This document shows positions 33,820 through 43,161 of a stretch of DNA of 64,000 nucleotides, one piece after another; within the stretch, counting starts at the first letter, position 1; every line of letters starts with the position of its first letter. The stretch lies in NCBI GenBank assembly GCA_022059125.1, contig JAEUWY010000006.1:620001-684000 (forward strand), in the 5' to 3' direction. The notes beneath the pieces are model-generated. The model saw only the letters and a list, made by a program, of their open reading frames with translations, was not told where the DNA came from and searched no databases. Source of the stretch: Corynespora cassiicola (taxonomy: Eukaryota; Ascomycota; Dothideomycetes; Pleosporales; Corynesporascaceae). The translations under genes and the position numbers were made by a program.

Positions 33820-34125
33820 AGTGTATGGCTGTGGTTGCCACTTTCACTGTGTTTCTCGAAACATGTGAGTTGGTGAGTAGAGAAAGGGCGTGATGGATCA
33901 CACCGTGACTGATGGCTGGTAGGTTGGGTCTCGAAGTGGAAAGCGCGGACGCGAACATAGTCTAGCCCCCTTGGGAAACTGCCGAGGCAATATCTCCGAT
34001 TGGCCTAACGCGCCGATGGCGATATCTTATCTCCATTCACCAGCTTTATTTCCATTCACCCCTCCACGTTGCACAGGTATCACCCAATAACCTTTTGCGC
34101 CTATATTTCACTATTCTGTATCACC
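33820..34125. other. Divergent promoter, ECM11 and F-box-like genes
   Basis: A 306-bp region shared by two divergent genes. It includes a repeated tccattcacc (near 34031 and 34049) close to the F-box-like start. No gene is seen. Confidence 0.4.
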
Positions 34126-35195
34126 ATGTCTGAATGCTACCTCTACAGGCTTCCAAATGAGGTTTGTTTTCCGTCAATCTGTTCATATTCCATCTCGCTA
34201 ACACCCACAGCTACTCCTACACCTCCTGAAACCGTTTCCCACGCCCGAGCTCCTCCCTTTGACCGTCCTATCGCATCGTCTGTATACAATCGTCCTTCGA
34301 ATCATTCACAATCGTCTCGTTGCTGCCGCCGAATTGACATCGCATTCCGTGCTCCTCGAATGCTACCACCCCTCGGCGAAGTACACCGAACCGCCATATT
34401 TTTGCACATATCGCGACACGGAGGGTCTCTCACTTTACGAGAACCTTTCCGAAAATGATGCAGATATATCGAAGAGACTTGGACAAATGCGCAACATGTA
34501 TTCGCGGTTCCGCCCTTACCGTCGTGAACTGGAGCGGGGAGGGAGGCGAGTACGTGGTCCGCCGGGAGATGTGCCCGGAAGCCGAACCTTTCCGGGCGAG
34601 GCATCAGACAGATACGAAGAGGATACAGTGAAGCAAATGTTGAACCTTGAGGGGCATGAGCTTTTTACCCAGCTCGTTGCCCAGTGTCACCTAGCTAAGC
34701 TTGGGCCGCGTAATGGCATTTTCCTATCCATCGTAGAAGTTGAAGAAGGCAATGTTAGAGTATGGAGGGATTGGTTAAAAGAAATGGCCAAACCAGGACT
34801 TGGCAGGGTCCGAAGTCCGCAACAAGAAGTTGTAGAAGTAGTCGGGAAGGGAAAGGAGGTCGTGAGAGAGGTCACGGAAGAGAAAGTTGACAGTGCCTGG
34901 GACGATATACTGTGGGTTAGCGCATCGAAGAACACAGGTTTTAGGCTCGATGTCAAGGAAAAGAAATTGCGTAGAGATATTCCTATCATGGTCAGGACAG
35001 ATGAAGAGGACATGCCTGTCAGCTACGAGATTGAATATGATGGTGCGTTAAGCACATTCTCGATTACTAGGCCCTACTGACATGCGAACAGAACTATTAA
35101 TCCGCACTTCACACCTTCTGCTCATGCTAGAAAAGTCGCTTCTCCAGGAAGACAATACGTCTGGGAAAGCCATGGTCTTTGGCTACTTTGGATAG
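34126..35195 (+). CDS. F-box-like domain protein
   Basis: Three exons, 34126-34161, 34211-35042 and 35092-35195, give 323 residues. The first 36-base exon encodes MSECYLYRLPNE and joins LLLHLLKPFPTPELLPLTVL, together forming an F-box-like LPxELLLxLL opening at residues 9-50. The rest has RYEEDTVKQMLNLEGHELFTQLVAQ and a Glu/Val-rich helical region, ending in DELLIRTSHLLLMLEKSLL. The last intron (49 nt, GTGCGT...AACAG) removes an in-frame stop that would otherwise truncate the protein 13 residues after the donor. F-box proteins recruit substrates to SCF ubiquitin ligases, but many fungal F-box-like proteins of this type are untested. No leucine-rich or WD repeats follow the motif. A real gene is likely; the function is general. 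Confidence 0.75.
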
Positions 35196-35333
35196 ATGAA
35201 TCAACTGTTCTAAGCGCACATCACGGCTGCAAAAATACGCGCTGCAAGTGAAGACATTCAGTCATGTCCATCCTTTTCAACGAGAAATGAGTTGACATCG
35301 ATACAAAGACGCTGCAAAAAACAAAAAATGTAG

Positions 35334-35419
35334 TCTCCGCTCCCAGAATCGAACTAGGGACCTTTCGATTACAACAGATATTACAGTCGAACGTGATAAA
35401 CCAACTACACCAAGCGGAG
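35334..35419 (-). tRNA. tRNA-Tyr (anticodon GTA) with 11-nt intron
   Basis: Reads as a full cloverleaf on the minus strand. The acceptor stem CTCCGCT pairs with AGCGGAG over seven pairs, including C1-G72, the eukaryotic TyrRS identity pair, with discriminator A. The anticodon stem is TTCGA/TCGAA with loop CTGTAA-A, interrupted after position 37 by an 11-base intron (tatctgttgta). The T arm is CCTAG-TTCGATT-CTGGG. A T6 pol III terminator follows at 35323-35328. Introns in tRNA-Tyr are the rule in eukaryotes. Confidence 0.93.
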
Positions 35420-35918
35420 GAATGACAACTCTTGTTGTCGCTTGATTTGATTGGTTGTCTGCCAACTTTTATAATATATATTATACTCTAAATTTCTGCC
35501 TCGTCGCATAATATGCGTCTTGGAAGATGTCTGCGTAGTTCAGATTGAATTTTCGCAAAGTGGAGTTGTGGGTCACGGTTCTCGCCAACGAACAGGGGTC
35601 TCAGAGGTAGCAGCATTACAACACGACGATCTAGTCGACAACTATTGCTAAAAGGCTTCCGAATGTACAGACATCTAAACTATCCAACAACTTCGAAGCA
35701 CAGAAACAAACCAATATGGACAGAAATCTGTGGAAAAACACATGATGGTGTTGTGGATACCCGGCTAACGCTTGACAAAAAAAACGTATATGCCAAATGT
35801 ACAACAAATATACATTGCAGGCCAATCTCTTCCTAGAAACAGTTTGAGCTTGAAAATTTTTCAAGATCATAACCCGATCAGTGCATTGAGTTATATGTTA
35901 AGTAATACACTTAGACTC
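35420..35918. other. AT-rich intergenic region
   Basis: Between tRNA-Tyr and the caspase-like gene. It contains attatatattata-like sequence near 35468-35490. No gene seen. Confidence 0.4.
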
Positions 35919-37449
35919 TCATTCATCCTGGAGAGACTTCCTAGATTCCACATAGCTTGTTGGGGATATGGATGCTTCTTCACCCGACTCACGCGGCGTG
36001 AGGTAATCGGCTTCAGAAGACATGTGCTTGGGCGATTCGCCCGTTCTCTGGCGCTTGTAGCTAAAGGACTCTTCAGTCTTGTGTGCAGAATCGCTGAATG
36101 GTGATTGTTGGCTTCCTCGTTTCATTCTCCGAGCCGCCGCAATAACAGTCGCTATAGTAGAGAGCTTTAGTGCTTTTGCAGACTCTGCCGTTAATCCCAT
36201 CTTCAACCAGTCAATTCTTCGCACTGGTAAATTGGCTGTCTGGCAAGCGGCTGGGAGCTGGCGAGCAAAGTCCTCAATCTGCTCTTGAGTAAGCGTCGGC
36301 TGCTCCAATGAGAAACGAAGGTTAATCCATGCTTCCTCTTGTTTCTGAGATTGGAAAGAATTTTGCTTTTCGACATTCTCATCATCTAGAGGTGCGAGTT
36401 TTACATGTCCATAGTCATTTCCGAGACGGTCGTACAACATAGCCGGAAACTTCGGGTCCCGTTTCGTACAGATCTTTTCCTGTAGCTTCGAAGTGGTAAA
36501 ATTACGATTTTTGTATTTCTGGAGCAGTTCTTCGAGAGAATTTATCAACGCAGTTGTGAATGAGCTGGGTCCTGGAGCACGAGTTGGCTGATCTTTTGGG
36601 GTTGCAGCTATGAGCTCATATGTTCTGCGTTCTTCACCACTTTCTTTGTAGTGCGCATTACTTGCGAAGCAACAATCAAGAATTGCCAAAGCGTCTGCTT
36701 CGGTGCTTTTTGATAGGAGGGGTACCTCTGCTTCGAACCAGTAGGCCGTTGCCTGGTGGCATCCTTTGGTCTTAGAAACATGTGCAGTCCTATTCCAAAG
36801 TCAGTAATTTGTTGACACTAGACAGTTTAGAGAAGATCATATCATACGCTGAGAGCTCCAGGATCCCATCCTTATTTCTTCCGTGGCCCGTATAATAGAC
36901 GATCAATAGGTTGTTGGGCCCATCATAATTTTCTACGTGCTCCATTATAGCCCGATTGAGAGTGTGCTGAGGTTTCTTCGTATTCTGTAGTTGAATTGTA
37001 GTACACACATAATGGAAACGGTCTTCAAAAAGGGCTTTCAGCCTTGCTATCTGTAAGCTGTCAGTATAATTCTACAACGTAAAATTTCTTGTACAACTGT
37101 AGGTTTGTTCCGTACGCTTCTGGTGTTGTCACGCTCAAACACAAAGGGCTTTGCTTACCTCCTCGTTATGCCCTACGTGAAGTGGGTCGATATCATCATG
37201 CCACTTCACAATCAGCACAGCCACCTTTGAGTAGCCAGTTGGGATGTTCAGCTTCTCGTTGACTGCATCTTGAAACCACGCTTTTCTCTCCAACTCTTCG
37301 GTCTTCTCCTCGTCCTGAGGATGAGGTATACGCGCGTCTGCTGCAGTTGTGCTTGGCAAAATACTGGCCTGATCATCGGAAATTATGGGTCGGCCTATGG
37401 CTTGAATGGAAAGATTCTGTACCTCTGGGCGGGAAAGTCGTGTAGCCAT
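35919..37449 (-). CDS. Caspase-like peptidase C14 domain protein
   Basis: Three exons, 37159-37449, 36848-37050 and 35919-36789, give 454 residues; introns are 108 and 58 nt. The start MATRLSRPEV is the first Met of the frame. A caspase-like p20 region spans about residues 85-250: KVAVLIVKWHDDIDPLH, then the catalytic His in VYYTGHGRNKDG (His153), then the Cys motif AILDCCFAS, in which Cys205 aligns with the D-x-C of metacaspases. A small second part (about 300-370, LTQEQIEDFARQLPAA..VRRIDWLKMGLT) and a Ser/Arg-rich tail follow. It lacks the Pro/Gln-rich zinc-finger prodomain of type I metacaspases. Related fungal C14 proteins often sit in NLR or cell-death genes; no NACHT or WD repeats are found here. 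Protease activity and role in cell death are inferred. Confidence 0.85.
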
Positions 37450-38026
37450 TTGAGGCAGTGGCAACGGGGACTTGAGCCACGTTTCGCAAGGCAAAGACCA
37501 GTAGTCGCGCCTTCTTCGAAGCCTTCCAGCATATCAGCGCCTTTTTAAACTGCCCTCTGGGTAAACCATGATGAAAGGCTGTTTTTTGAGGGCTGTGTCA
37601 GCACAGCATTAGGCAGACTTTGGGTGCCTTGTTGCCTACTCTCTCGGCGACCATCTGCGAATAGCGCCCCACGTCACATGCCTCTGCGGGTGCAAGACTT
37701 GGCATTACAACACCTATTACCTCCAATAAATTCCATTGTCCCCCCTCCATTCTATTTGCATGGATTGCATGGACTCTCCTAAAAGTGGGGCTATGAGGCT
37801 CACAGTGTGTTCTGTGAGTCGCTAGCTGACTATGTGCGAGCGAAGTAGGAAGTGATGCGTCCGGACGGCTGCACAACAATCTGCATTTTGCCTTGTTCTT
37901 ATCTTCCTCTTGCCTTCTTCCTCTTGAGGCTACTCTGCCTTGCCGTATTTATTCCTCGTCGCCTCTCATGGCGAGGTCCACTACCACGTTTCAGCCGACA
38001 AGGCGCACCCGGTGAACGAATATACC
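37450..38026. other. Intergenic region
   Basis: Separates the divergent caspase-like and 92-residue genes. No gene seen. Pyrimidine-rich sequence (37890-37960) lies upstream of the small gene. Confidence 0.4.
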
Positions 38027-38447
38027 ATGTCGAACGAGGTAGGAAAATAACTCAAGTTGGATGGTTTCATCACGCTTCATTTTATTTGACTGACCGGTAC
38101 ACTTGGCATAACGCTTACACATGTCTGCAGGATACTCAGTATAAGTCGTCAGCAACATACTACTCTAGCGGAAATCAGGTACGCATGCGATAATTTGATC
38201 GATATTCTCCTCTTATTGGCATATTCAGAGGGTAGCTATGTATTCGATTGGCGACAGAGTGCAGATGCTAGTCGACTTGCCCGGAAATATTTCGTCTTAT
38301 GAGACATTTGGCATTTTCAACGTTGGACAAAATAGCTCCGGGGATTTCTTATATCAGCTGGCGGTCCTTGACCAAAATGGGGCAACAACCGGTGAGCTCT
38401 ATAAAGAAGGTGAATGGTTTCCGGAGGAGAGGCTAGAATTAGTTTGA
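38027..38447 (+). CDS. Small hypothetical protein, 92 residues, three exons
   Basis: Three exons, 38027-38038, 38131-38178 and 38229-38447, all in phase 0, give 92 residues. The first encodes only MSNE, the second 16 residues (DTQYKSSATYYSSGNQ), the third RVAMYSIGDRVQMLVDLPGN and a beta-rich body ending GELYKEGEWFPEERLELV. I do not recognise a named domain; the spacing of hydrophobic residues (YSIGDRVQM, FLYQLAVLDQNG) suggests a small SH3-like or Tudor-like beta barrel. There is no signal peptide, membrane segment or Cys. Splice sites are good (GAG/GTAGGA, CAG/GTACGC, ctgcag and ttcag acceptors). The gene lies in the same direction as, and 265 bases upstream of, the DUF6594 gene, so they may be co-regulated. 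Coding status is supported mainly by frame continuity. Confidence 0.6.
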
Positions 38448-38712
38448 TTGGATGTGGACGCCACACACGGTTAGCTGTCATGCAATTTAGCCAGGGATGC
38501 TTAGCCTTGTAACCATCGCCCCAATGATGAGAATAAGATCTGCATATCGCCAAATACTCTCCATGGGATTTAAAGGGCTTCTTCTTCACTCAAATATCTT
38601 TTACCTACTAAGCCTTCTCAAATTTCTCTTATTTCTATCTTTGAATAATAGATGCTTAGAGGAAGTCACTCCAATAGGCCCTCTAGACCATTCCAGTTCC
38701 AAAGTTGCGCCA

Positions 38713-39962
38713 ATGGAGAAGAATGTGCAGGTTATGGGATCAGGAGATGCCATAATTTCGATTGACGTTGATAGTCGTGCCACAACTGCTGTTGAATCCA
38801 ATTCTGAGCGTGGTTATTACACCCCCCTAGTTAAGCTCGTATCTGTTGTTAATGTGTTGTAGATGGCAAAGATTCAAGATCAGCCGAAGAACAAGACAAG
38901 ATCCGCAGAGAACAGATCAATCAAATTATAACAGTTCCTTGTGAGTAATAGCCTTCTTACTTAAGCTTTTTTCCGCCTGACAATATGATCTATAGTACAA
39001 GATTACCCACTTGGCTATCCACTTCAGGCTGCTTTTCAGTCTAGTGAATCATGTTTCTCGATCTATCGTTCCTTCGGCTATCTTCATTCTCGTGTCATAC
39101 TAGAATTACAAGATGAACTACGATGTCTTGAAGATAACCTGGCTGATATCGACAAGATGGACAACAATTCCCAAAGAAGCAAACGTCTCATGTCTCGGAT
39201 TCAGGATCTGAATCAAGCAAAAAAGGAGAAAATACCTAGTAGGAGATCTCAACTGCTCGACCAGATCAGAACAAAACTTGTCAACTATGGTTCGTACATC
39301 AATATTACATCTCCTAACTACAACTTATTCTTTAAACAGACGAGATACTTGCAAAGGCAAAGAATTTGAACAACTTCCAACGGCCATCGAAACGTGACTA
39401 TAGGAGTCTGAGATATTGGTTCCAAGGCAACCAGCCACTTTGCAATAAGCGAGAGGAAAACTTTATCAGAAGGAAAGAAGACCTCATTACTCTGCGACAG
39501 GGAAGAGAATGGTCCAGCTTCGATGGAGTTGTCGAAGACATGGTTCGCAAGGCGCCATTTCGCTCTTTAAAACAGGTGGGTTTAAAGAACTATTGTCCTG
39601 TAATTTCGAGGCGAACATATTAACTGTATCAGTGGCTCTTCAGCACGAAAGAGCTCCGTGATAAGACAAACGACGAGCACTTGAACTACTACTCGCCATC
39701 CAGGATCGAGAAACTGGTAGGCCTGATTATCACACTTGTCATTTTCATCTTACTCGTCCTGCCCGTTGTCGCAATGTACCAATTGACGAGTATCGGCAAT
39801 CGACGCTCAACCTTTGATGCTGTCGGAATCCTCGTCGTTTTCACTTTGCTATTCTCTGCAGCTATGAGTTTGGTGACCAAGGCAAAGAGACATGAATTAT
39901 TTGCTGCCAGTGCTGCTTATTGTGCAGTCTTGGTCGTGTTCATCAGTAACTTCGATAAATGA
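38713..39962 (+). CDS. DUF6594-type membrane protein
   Basis: Five exons, 38713-38812, 38863-38940, 38996-39289, 39340-39575 and 39633-39962, give 345 residues with four in-frame GT-AG introns. The N-terminus is short and polar. The conserved core starts YPLGYPLQAAFQSSESCFSI, then the hallmark FGYLHSRVILELQDELRCLE, a heptad-like stretch, and YYSPSRIEKLVGLII, after which three hydrophobic helices close the protein (about residues 250-345). This arrangement is that of the fungal DUF6594 family, which has no known activity and is often found in accessory and HET-rich regions. The start at 38713 is preferred; the frame is open upstream to 38497 through a hydrophobic stretch that could instead be part of a longer N-terminus. 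Confidence is high for the family, moderate for the start. Confidence 0.78.
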
Positions 39963-40686
39963 ATTCGAAGATAGCCCAGTAAGGATTTGGAGTCGATTTT
40001 TCTCTATTTAATGATATGAGAAGGTTTCGACATATAATTCGATTTCTTTTGAGGTGGGTAACAGAAAAAGATTGGGTTCTCCATTTTCCTAGTGCCGATG
40101 TGCGAACGTTCGTCAATCGAATCTTTTTGAGGGCCACTTTGTTGGATTTCTATATACACACAAACAGCTTTAAGGCTTTGAACACTTGCATTACTTAGTA
40201 CTGCTATTAAACGCTATTATGCTGGTTAAAGTGCCTATGTACAAGCTTGTAGCATCACTTTTCGATTCACTGCTACTTCAATGGATAAGATGGATGGCTG
40301 GCTGAACAATTGTAATTTAGTATTGTTAAACATTAGTCCTTAGCGCGACTGTGCATATAGAGAAGCTTTGGGGTTAGCTCTAGTTTACGCGGCAGAATCC
40401 GCAAAGTGGACAACGGAACTACTCCGCGTGACCTCATAGCGTGCCACGGACTCTTTTTAGCGGTTAAATCCGACCTGAAGTCCGGCGGGGAGTTTAATAA
40501 CCCCGAACAAACTGTTGGAAAACATAAATACTGATCGAAGGAGACTGTCTCTCATTATTAAAAATCACGCTTAATCGGTCAGGCATTCATTCTGCAGCCC
40601 ATAAGATACTGCTATTTTTGAGGCACTGCGTCGACCCCACGAGACTTCACCCACTAGGTACGACAATCTCTACAGTGGCAATCAAC
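39963..40686. other. Intergenic region and SDR promoter
   Basis: AT-rich left half, nothing coding. The right half is the promoter of the short-chain dehydrogenase, with a CCG(N10)CGG element at 40470-40485 and an ataaata near 40520. Confidence 0.4.
40470..40485 (+). promoter_or_regulatory. Candidate zinc-cluster binding site CCG(N10)CGG
   Basis: A CCG and CGG half-site pair in inverted orientation is separated by ten bases, 200 bases upstream of the SDR start. This spacing suits Zn2Cys6 regulators such as Gal4 relatives. No proof of use. Confidence 0.25.
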
Positions 40687-41565
40687 ATGGCCGACAAGAA
40701 AGTCGTTCTGATTACAGGCGGAAATACTGGCATCGGTTATGAGTCGGTGAAAGCTTTGTATGCTTCTCCGGAAGCCTACACCATTATCCTCGGCAGCCGT
40801 TCGCTCGAAAAGGGAAACGAAGCCGCATCAAAGCTCCAAAGCGAGGTTTCCAACACCAAGTCCGAAATTGTACCTCTACAGATCGATATTGAGTCGGACG
40901 AGAGCATTGAAAATGCGTTCAAAGAGGTGGAATCGAAATTCGGGAAGGTCGATGCACTCATCAACAATGCTGGTACAGATCCTCGATCCGACACCATCGA
41001 TCAAAGTTCACAAGTGCTGACATTTTTCTCAGGCGCCAGTTTTGACCTCGCGGTGCGCGATAAGCCCGGCCCGGCTGGTATCCGTGAAGCCTGGGACCAC
41101 TCATACTCGGTCAATGTTACGTCGACGCAAGTCTTCACGACAGTCTTCATTCCACTACTTCTGAAGTCTTCGGACCCGCGCCTCCTATTCATTACGTCCG
41201 GTCTCTCGTCCCTGACGAACTGCTCCAATGGTCAGGGCTCGGCCTTTGGGGGTTCAGCTCCAATCCCCAAGGGGTGGCCGAAGCCATTTACGCCTAATCC
41301 GATTGCTTATCGCAGCTCCAAGACGGCGCTGAACATGATGATGCTGGACTGGAACAGGCTTCTCGCAGCCGATGGGGTCAAAGTTTGGGCGATCAGCCCT
41401 GGATTTTTGGCAACGGGTCTGGCAGGTATGGGAGCAGATGTGATGAGGAAACTTGGAGCTGGAGAGCCGCACTTGGGAGGCGTTTTCATCAAGGATGTCG
41501 TAGAGGGAAAGCGGGACAACGATACCGGCAAGGTTATCAGGAATGATCAGGTGCAGGCCTGGTAG
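40687..41565 (+). CDS. Short-chain dehydrogenase/reductase
   Basis: Two exons, 40687-40972 and 41033-41565, give 272 residues. The 60-nt intron is a multiple of three and stop-free, but removing it restores the classical NNAG-ASFD join. The cofactor motif TGGNTGIG is at residues 11-18 and LGSRSLEKG follows, whose Arg suggests NADPH preference. The catalytic Ser lies in LLFITSGLSS and the YxxxK pair in YRSSK. The tail (FLATGLAG..GEPHLGGVFIKDVVEG) is typical of carbonyl-reductase-like fungal SDRs. Substrate is unknown. The in-frame upstream Met at 40618 is less likely because the family starts just before KVVLITGG. It is a cytosolic enzyme with no signal peptide, near the tRNA array, with a possible zinc-cluster site upstream. 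Confidence 0.9.
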   Translation: MADKKVVLITGGNTGIGYESVKALYASPEAYTIILGSRSLEKGNEAASKLQSEVSNTKSEIVPLQIDIESDESIENAFKEVESKFGKVDALINNAGTDPRSDTIDQSSQVLTFFSGASFDLAVRDKPGPAGIREAWDHSYSVNVTSTQVFTTVFIPLLLKSSDPRLLFITSGLSSLTNCSNGQGSAFGGSAPIPKGWPKPFTPNPIAYRSSKTALNMMMLDWNRLLAADGVKVWAISPGFLATGLAGMGADVMRKLGAGEPHLGGVFIKDVVEGKRDNDTGKVIRNDQVQAW

Positions 41566-41892
41566 ATACTTGACGACATCGGGAATGACACGTAGGGGGC
41601 AGGATTCAATTAATTCCAGATAAGGTACAAATTGAGTTAACATCACGACCAGTCAAAGAAAACATGTTCGGGCCCGAAGAGGATGTGTCGCTCTGACAAA
41701 ACCTGACCATTCCTGAATCGGACCTATGCGAGGTGGATCTCGACTATGCCTAGACTCCACCACGTACTCACATAGCAAATTTTTTCCAACACCATAAGAT
41801 GAATACCCAAAAATCTTGAAGAAACAGCACAATAATTCAGTTTTTTCAGGTATATCTACGGTATAATGCTCACGTGCTTTCATCAATCAGAT
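41566..41892. other. Intergenic region
   Basis: SDR 3' flank to the tRNA array. No gene seen. Confidence 0.4.
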
Positions 41893-41986
41893 GGCTCGGT
41901 GGTGTAGTTGGTTATCACGTCAGTCTAACAGGGCATCCTGCCTATTAGTACACTGAAGGTCCCGAGTTCAAACCTCGGCTGAGTCA
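41893..41986 (+). tRNA. tRNA-Val (anticodon AAC), copy 1, 20-nt intron
   Basis: The acceptor stem GGCTCGG pairs with CTGAGTC (two G-U pairs), discriminator A. The D arm GTGTAGTTGGTTATCAC is typical of fungal tRNA-Val. The anticodon stem is TCAGT/ACTGA with loop CTAACA-C, interrupted after base 37 by a 20-base intron. The T arm is CCGAG-TTCAAAC-CTCGG. No T-run follows before copy 2, 14 bases downstream. Confidence 0.93.
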
Positions 41987-42000
41987 ATCCCCCATCTTGC

Positions 42001-42092
42001 GGCTCGGTGGTGTAGTTGGTTATCACGTCAGTCTAACACTTCACAACTGTTAGTTCCACTGAAGGTCCCGAGTTCAAACCTCGGCTGAGTCA
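42001..42092 (+). tRNA. tRNA-Val (anticodon AAC), copy 2, 18-nt intron
   Basis: Identical to copy 1 outside the intron. The 18-base intron holds gttag, complementary to the CTAAC of the anticodon loop. A T4 stretch at 42095-42098 can end transcription by pol III. Confidence 0.93.
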
Positions 42093-42117
42093 GCTTTTGG
42101 GATACATCTTCTTTTCA

Positions 42118-42212
42118 GGCTCGGTGGTGTAGTTGGTTATCACGTCAGTCTCACATTGCACACAGTCGTGTGAGTTCACTGAAGGTCCCGAGTTCGAACC
42201 TCGGCTGAGTCA
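42118..42212 (+). tRNA. tRNA-Val (anticodon CAC), copy 3, 21-nt intron
   Basis: Same body as copies 1 and 2, but the anticodon loop reads CTCACA-C, giving CAC, and the T loop is TTCGAAC. The 21-base intron holds tgtgag, fully complementary to CTCACA. A T6 terminator is at 42214-42219. Confidence 0.92.
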
Positions 42213-42213
42213 A

Positions 42214-42219
42214 TTTTTT
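42214..42219 (+). terminator. Pol III T6 terminator of tRNA-Val copy 3
   Basis: Six T residues start two bases after the tRNA discriminator, the normal RNA polymerase III stop signal. Confidence 0.8.
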
Positions 42220-42285
42220 GCTCCTGGAGAGGGTGGGGAGTATGTTTTTCGTTGGGAGATGGATGAAGTGCCAGAGTATTCAGAA

Positions 42286-42432
42286 GGCAAAATATTGAGA
42301 AAAAAAAAAAGTACTGAAATCATATGGTAGCTTGAGCATTCACGGGAGGAAAAACTACGTCAGTTGACTCAGGGGCAAAGTATTGCAATTATTATGGTGG
42401 CGGGTTGGGCATTCATGGAAGGAAGACTATGG
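42286..42432 (+). repeat. Imperfect direct repeat, two copies of about 60-70 bases
   Basis: Copy A about 42286-42358 and copy B about 42372-42432 share several blocks in the same order, with point differences and an A-tract present only in copy A. Seen by eye; exact boundaries are uncertain. Confidence 0.5.
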
Positions 42433-43052
42433 CGTGCCCTTGAGCAAGAATTGCTTCTTGAAAAGGAAGCACACTACATACAATCAGAGGAAACGGTTTA
42501 TTTTTGTGGGGAACCAGTTTCAGTCGACTCTGGGATTTGCTGGATAGGTCCGATGAGGGACTCGACCGAGCAGCTATCGTGTGTGCTCAAGATCGCATAA
42601 CTTGGATAGGGCTAAGAGTGGGCAACGGGACCAATTTGGCGCAGGGTTACAGAAAGCAAACATGCAAAAAGCAAAGCCCAATTGCTAGCTTGATTTGTAT
42701 TGCATACCTGCAAGAATTACATTGCTTTTCAAAGTGCGATTGCAGTAACAAGCTATTGTCTGCCCGCCAGGTTTGCCTTCATGGGGCGTCTGGATGCACA
42801 TGGTCTGCGCGTAGCACCATCACTTCGCAATTGCACCATAGCCATACCTGTAATTCTATTCGAAATCAGAGGTCCAGATACCAAATTACGTGTACTTGCT
42901 CGATTTTGAACACAGGGTTTTCTAGGAAGTTACTGCTAAAGTTGCGATCCCCCAACTACTTCACTCGCCGACAAACACCAAAAAAAATTCCACACTGCCA
43001 CCTTATTCCCCAACTACTGCTAGATCGCTACGATGGCAAAAAGAAAGATCTT

Positions 43053-43161
43053 TTCCGACACCGGGAATCGAACCCGGGCCTTGCCGGCACTTTGAATCAC
43101 GATGTGAATCAAGTTGACTCTCTATGAGAGCGGCAAATCCTAGCCACTAGACCATATCGGA
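43053..43161 (-). tRNA. tRNA-Glu (anticodon CTC) with 37-nt intron
   Basis: The minus strand reads TCCGATA paired with TGTCGGA, discriminator A. The D arm GTCTAGTGGCTAGGAT is typical of fungal tRNA-Glu. The anticodon stem is TGCCG/CGGCA with loop CTCTCA-C split after base 37 by a 37-base intron, which carries gagag complementary to CTCTC. The T arm is CCGGG-TTCGATT-CCCGG. A T5 run follows at 43038-43042. Confidence 0.93.

Larger units (their letters stand above)
42213..43052. other. Intergenic region with an imperfect direct repeat
   Basis: No gene is supported. A divergent duplication, about 42286-42358 and 42372-42432, shares ggcaaaRtattg, atYatggt and gagcattcaYgg/gggcattcatgg blocks and differs by an A11 tract. 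The remainder looks random. Confidence 0.45.
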
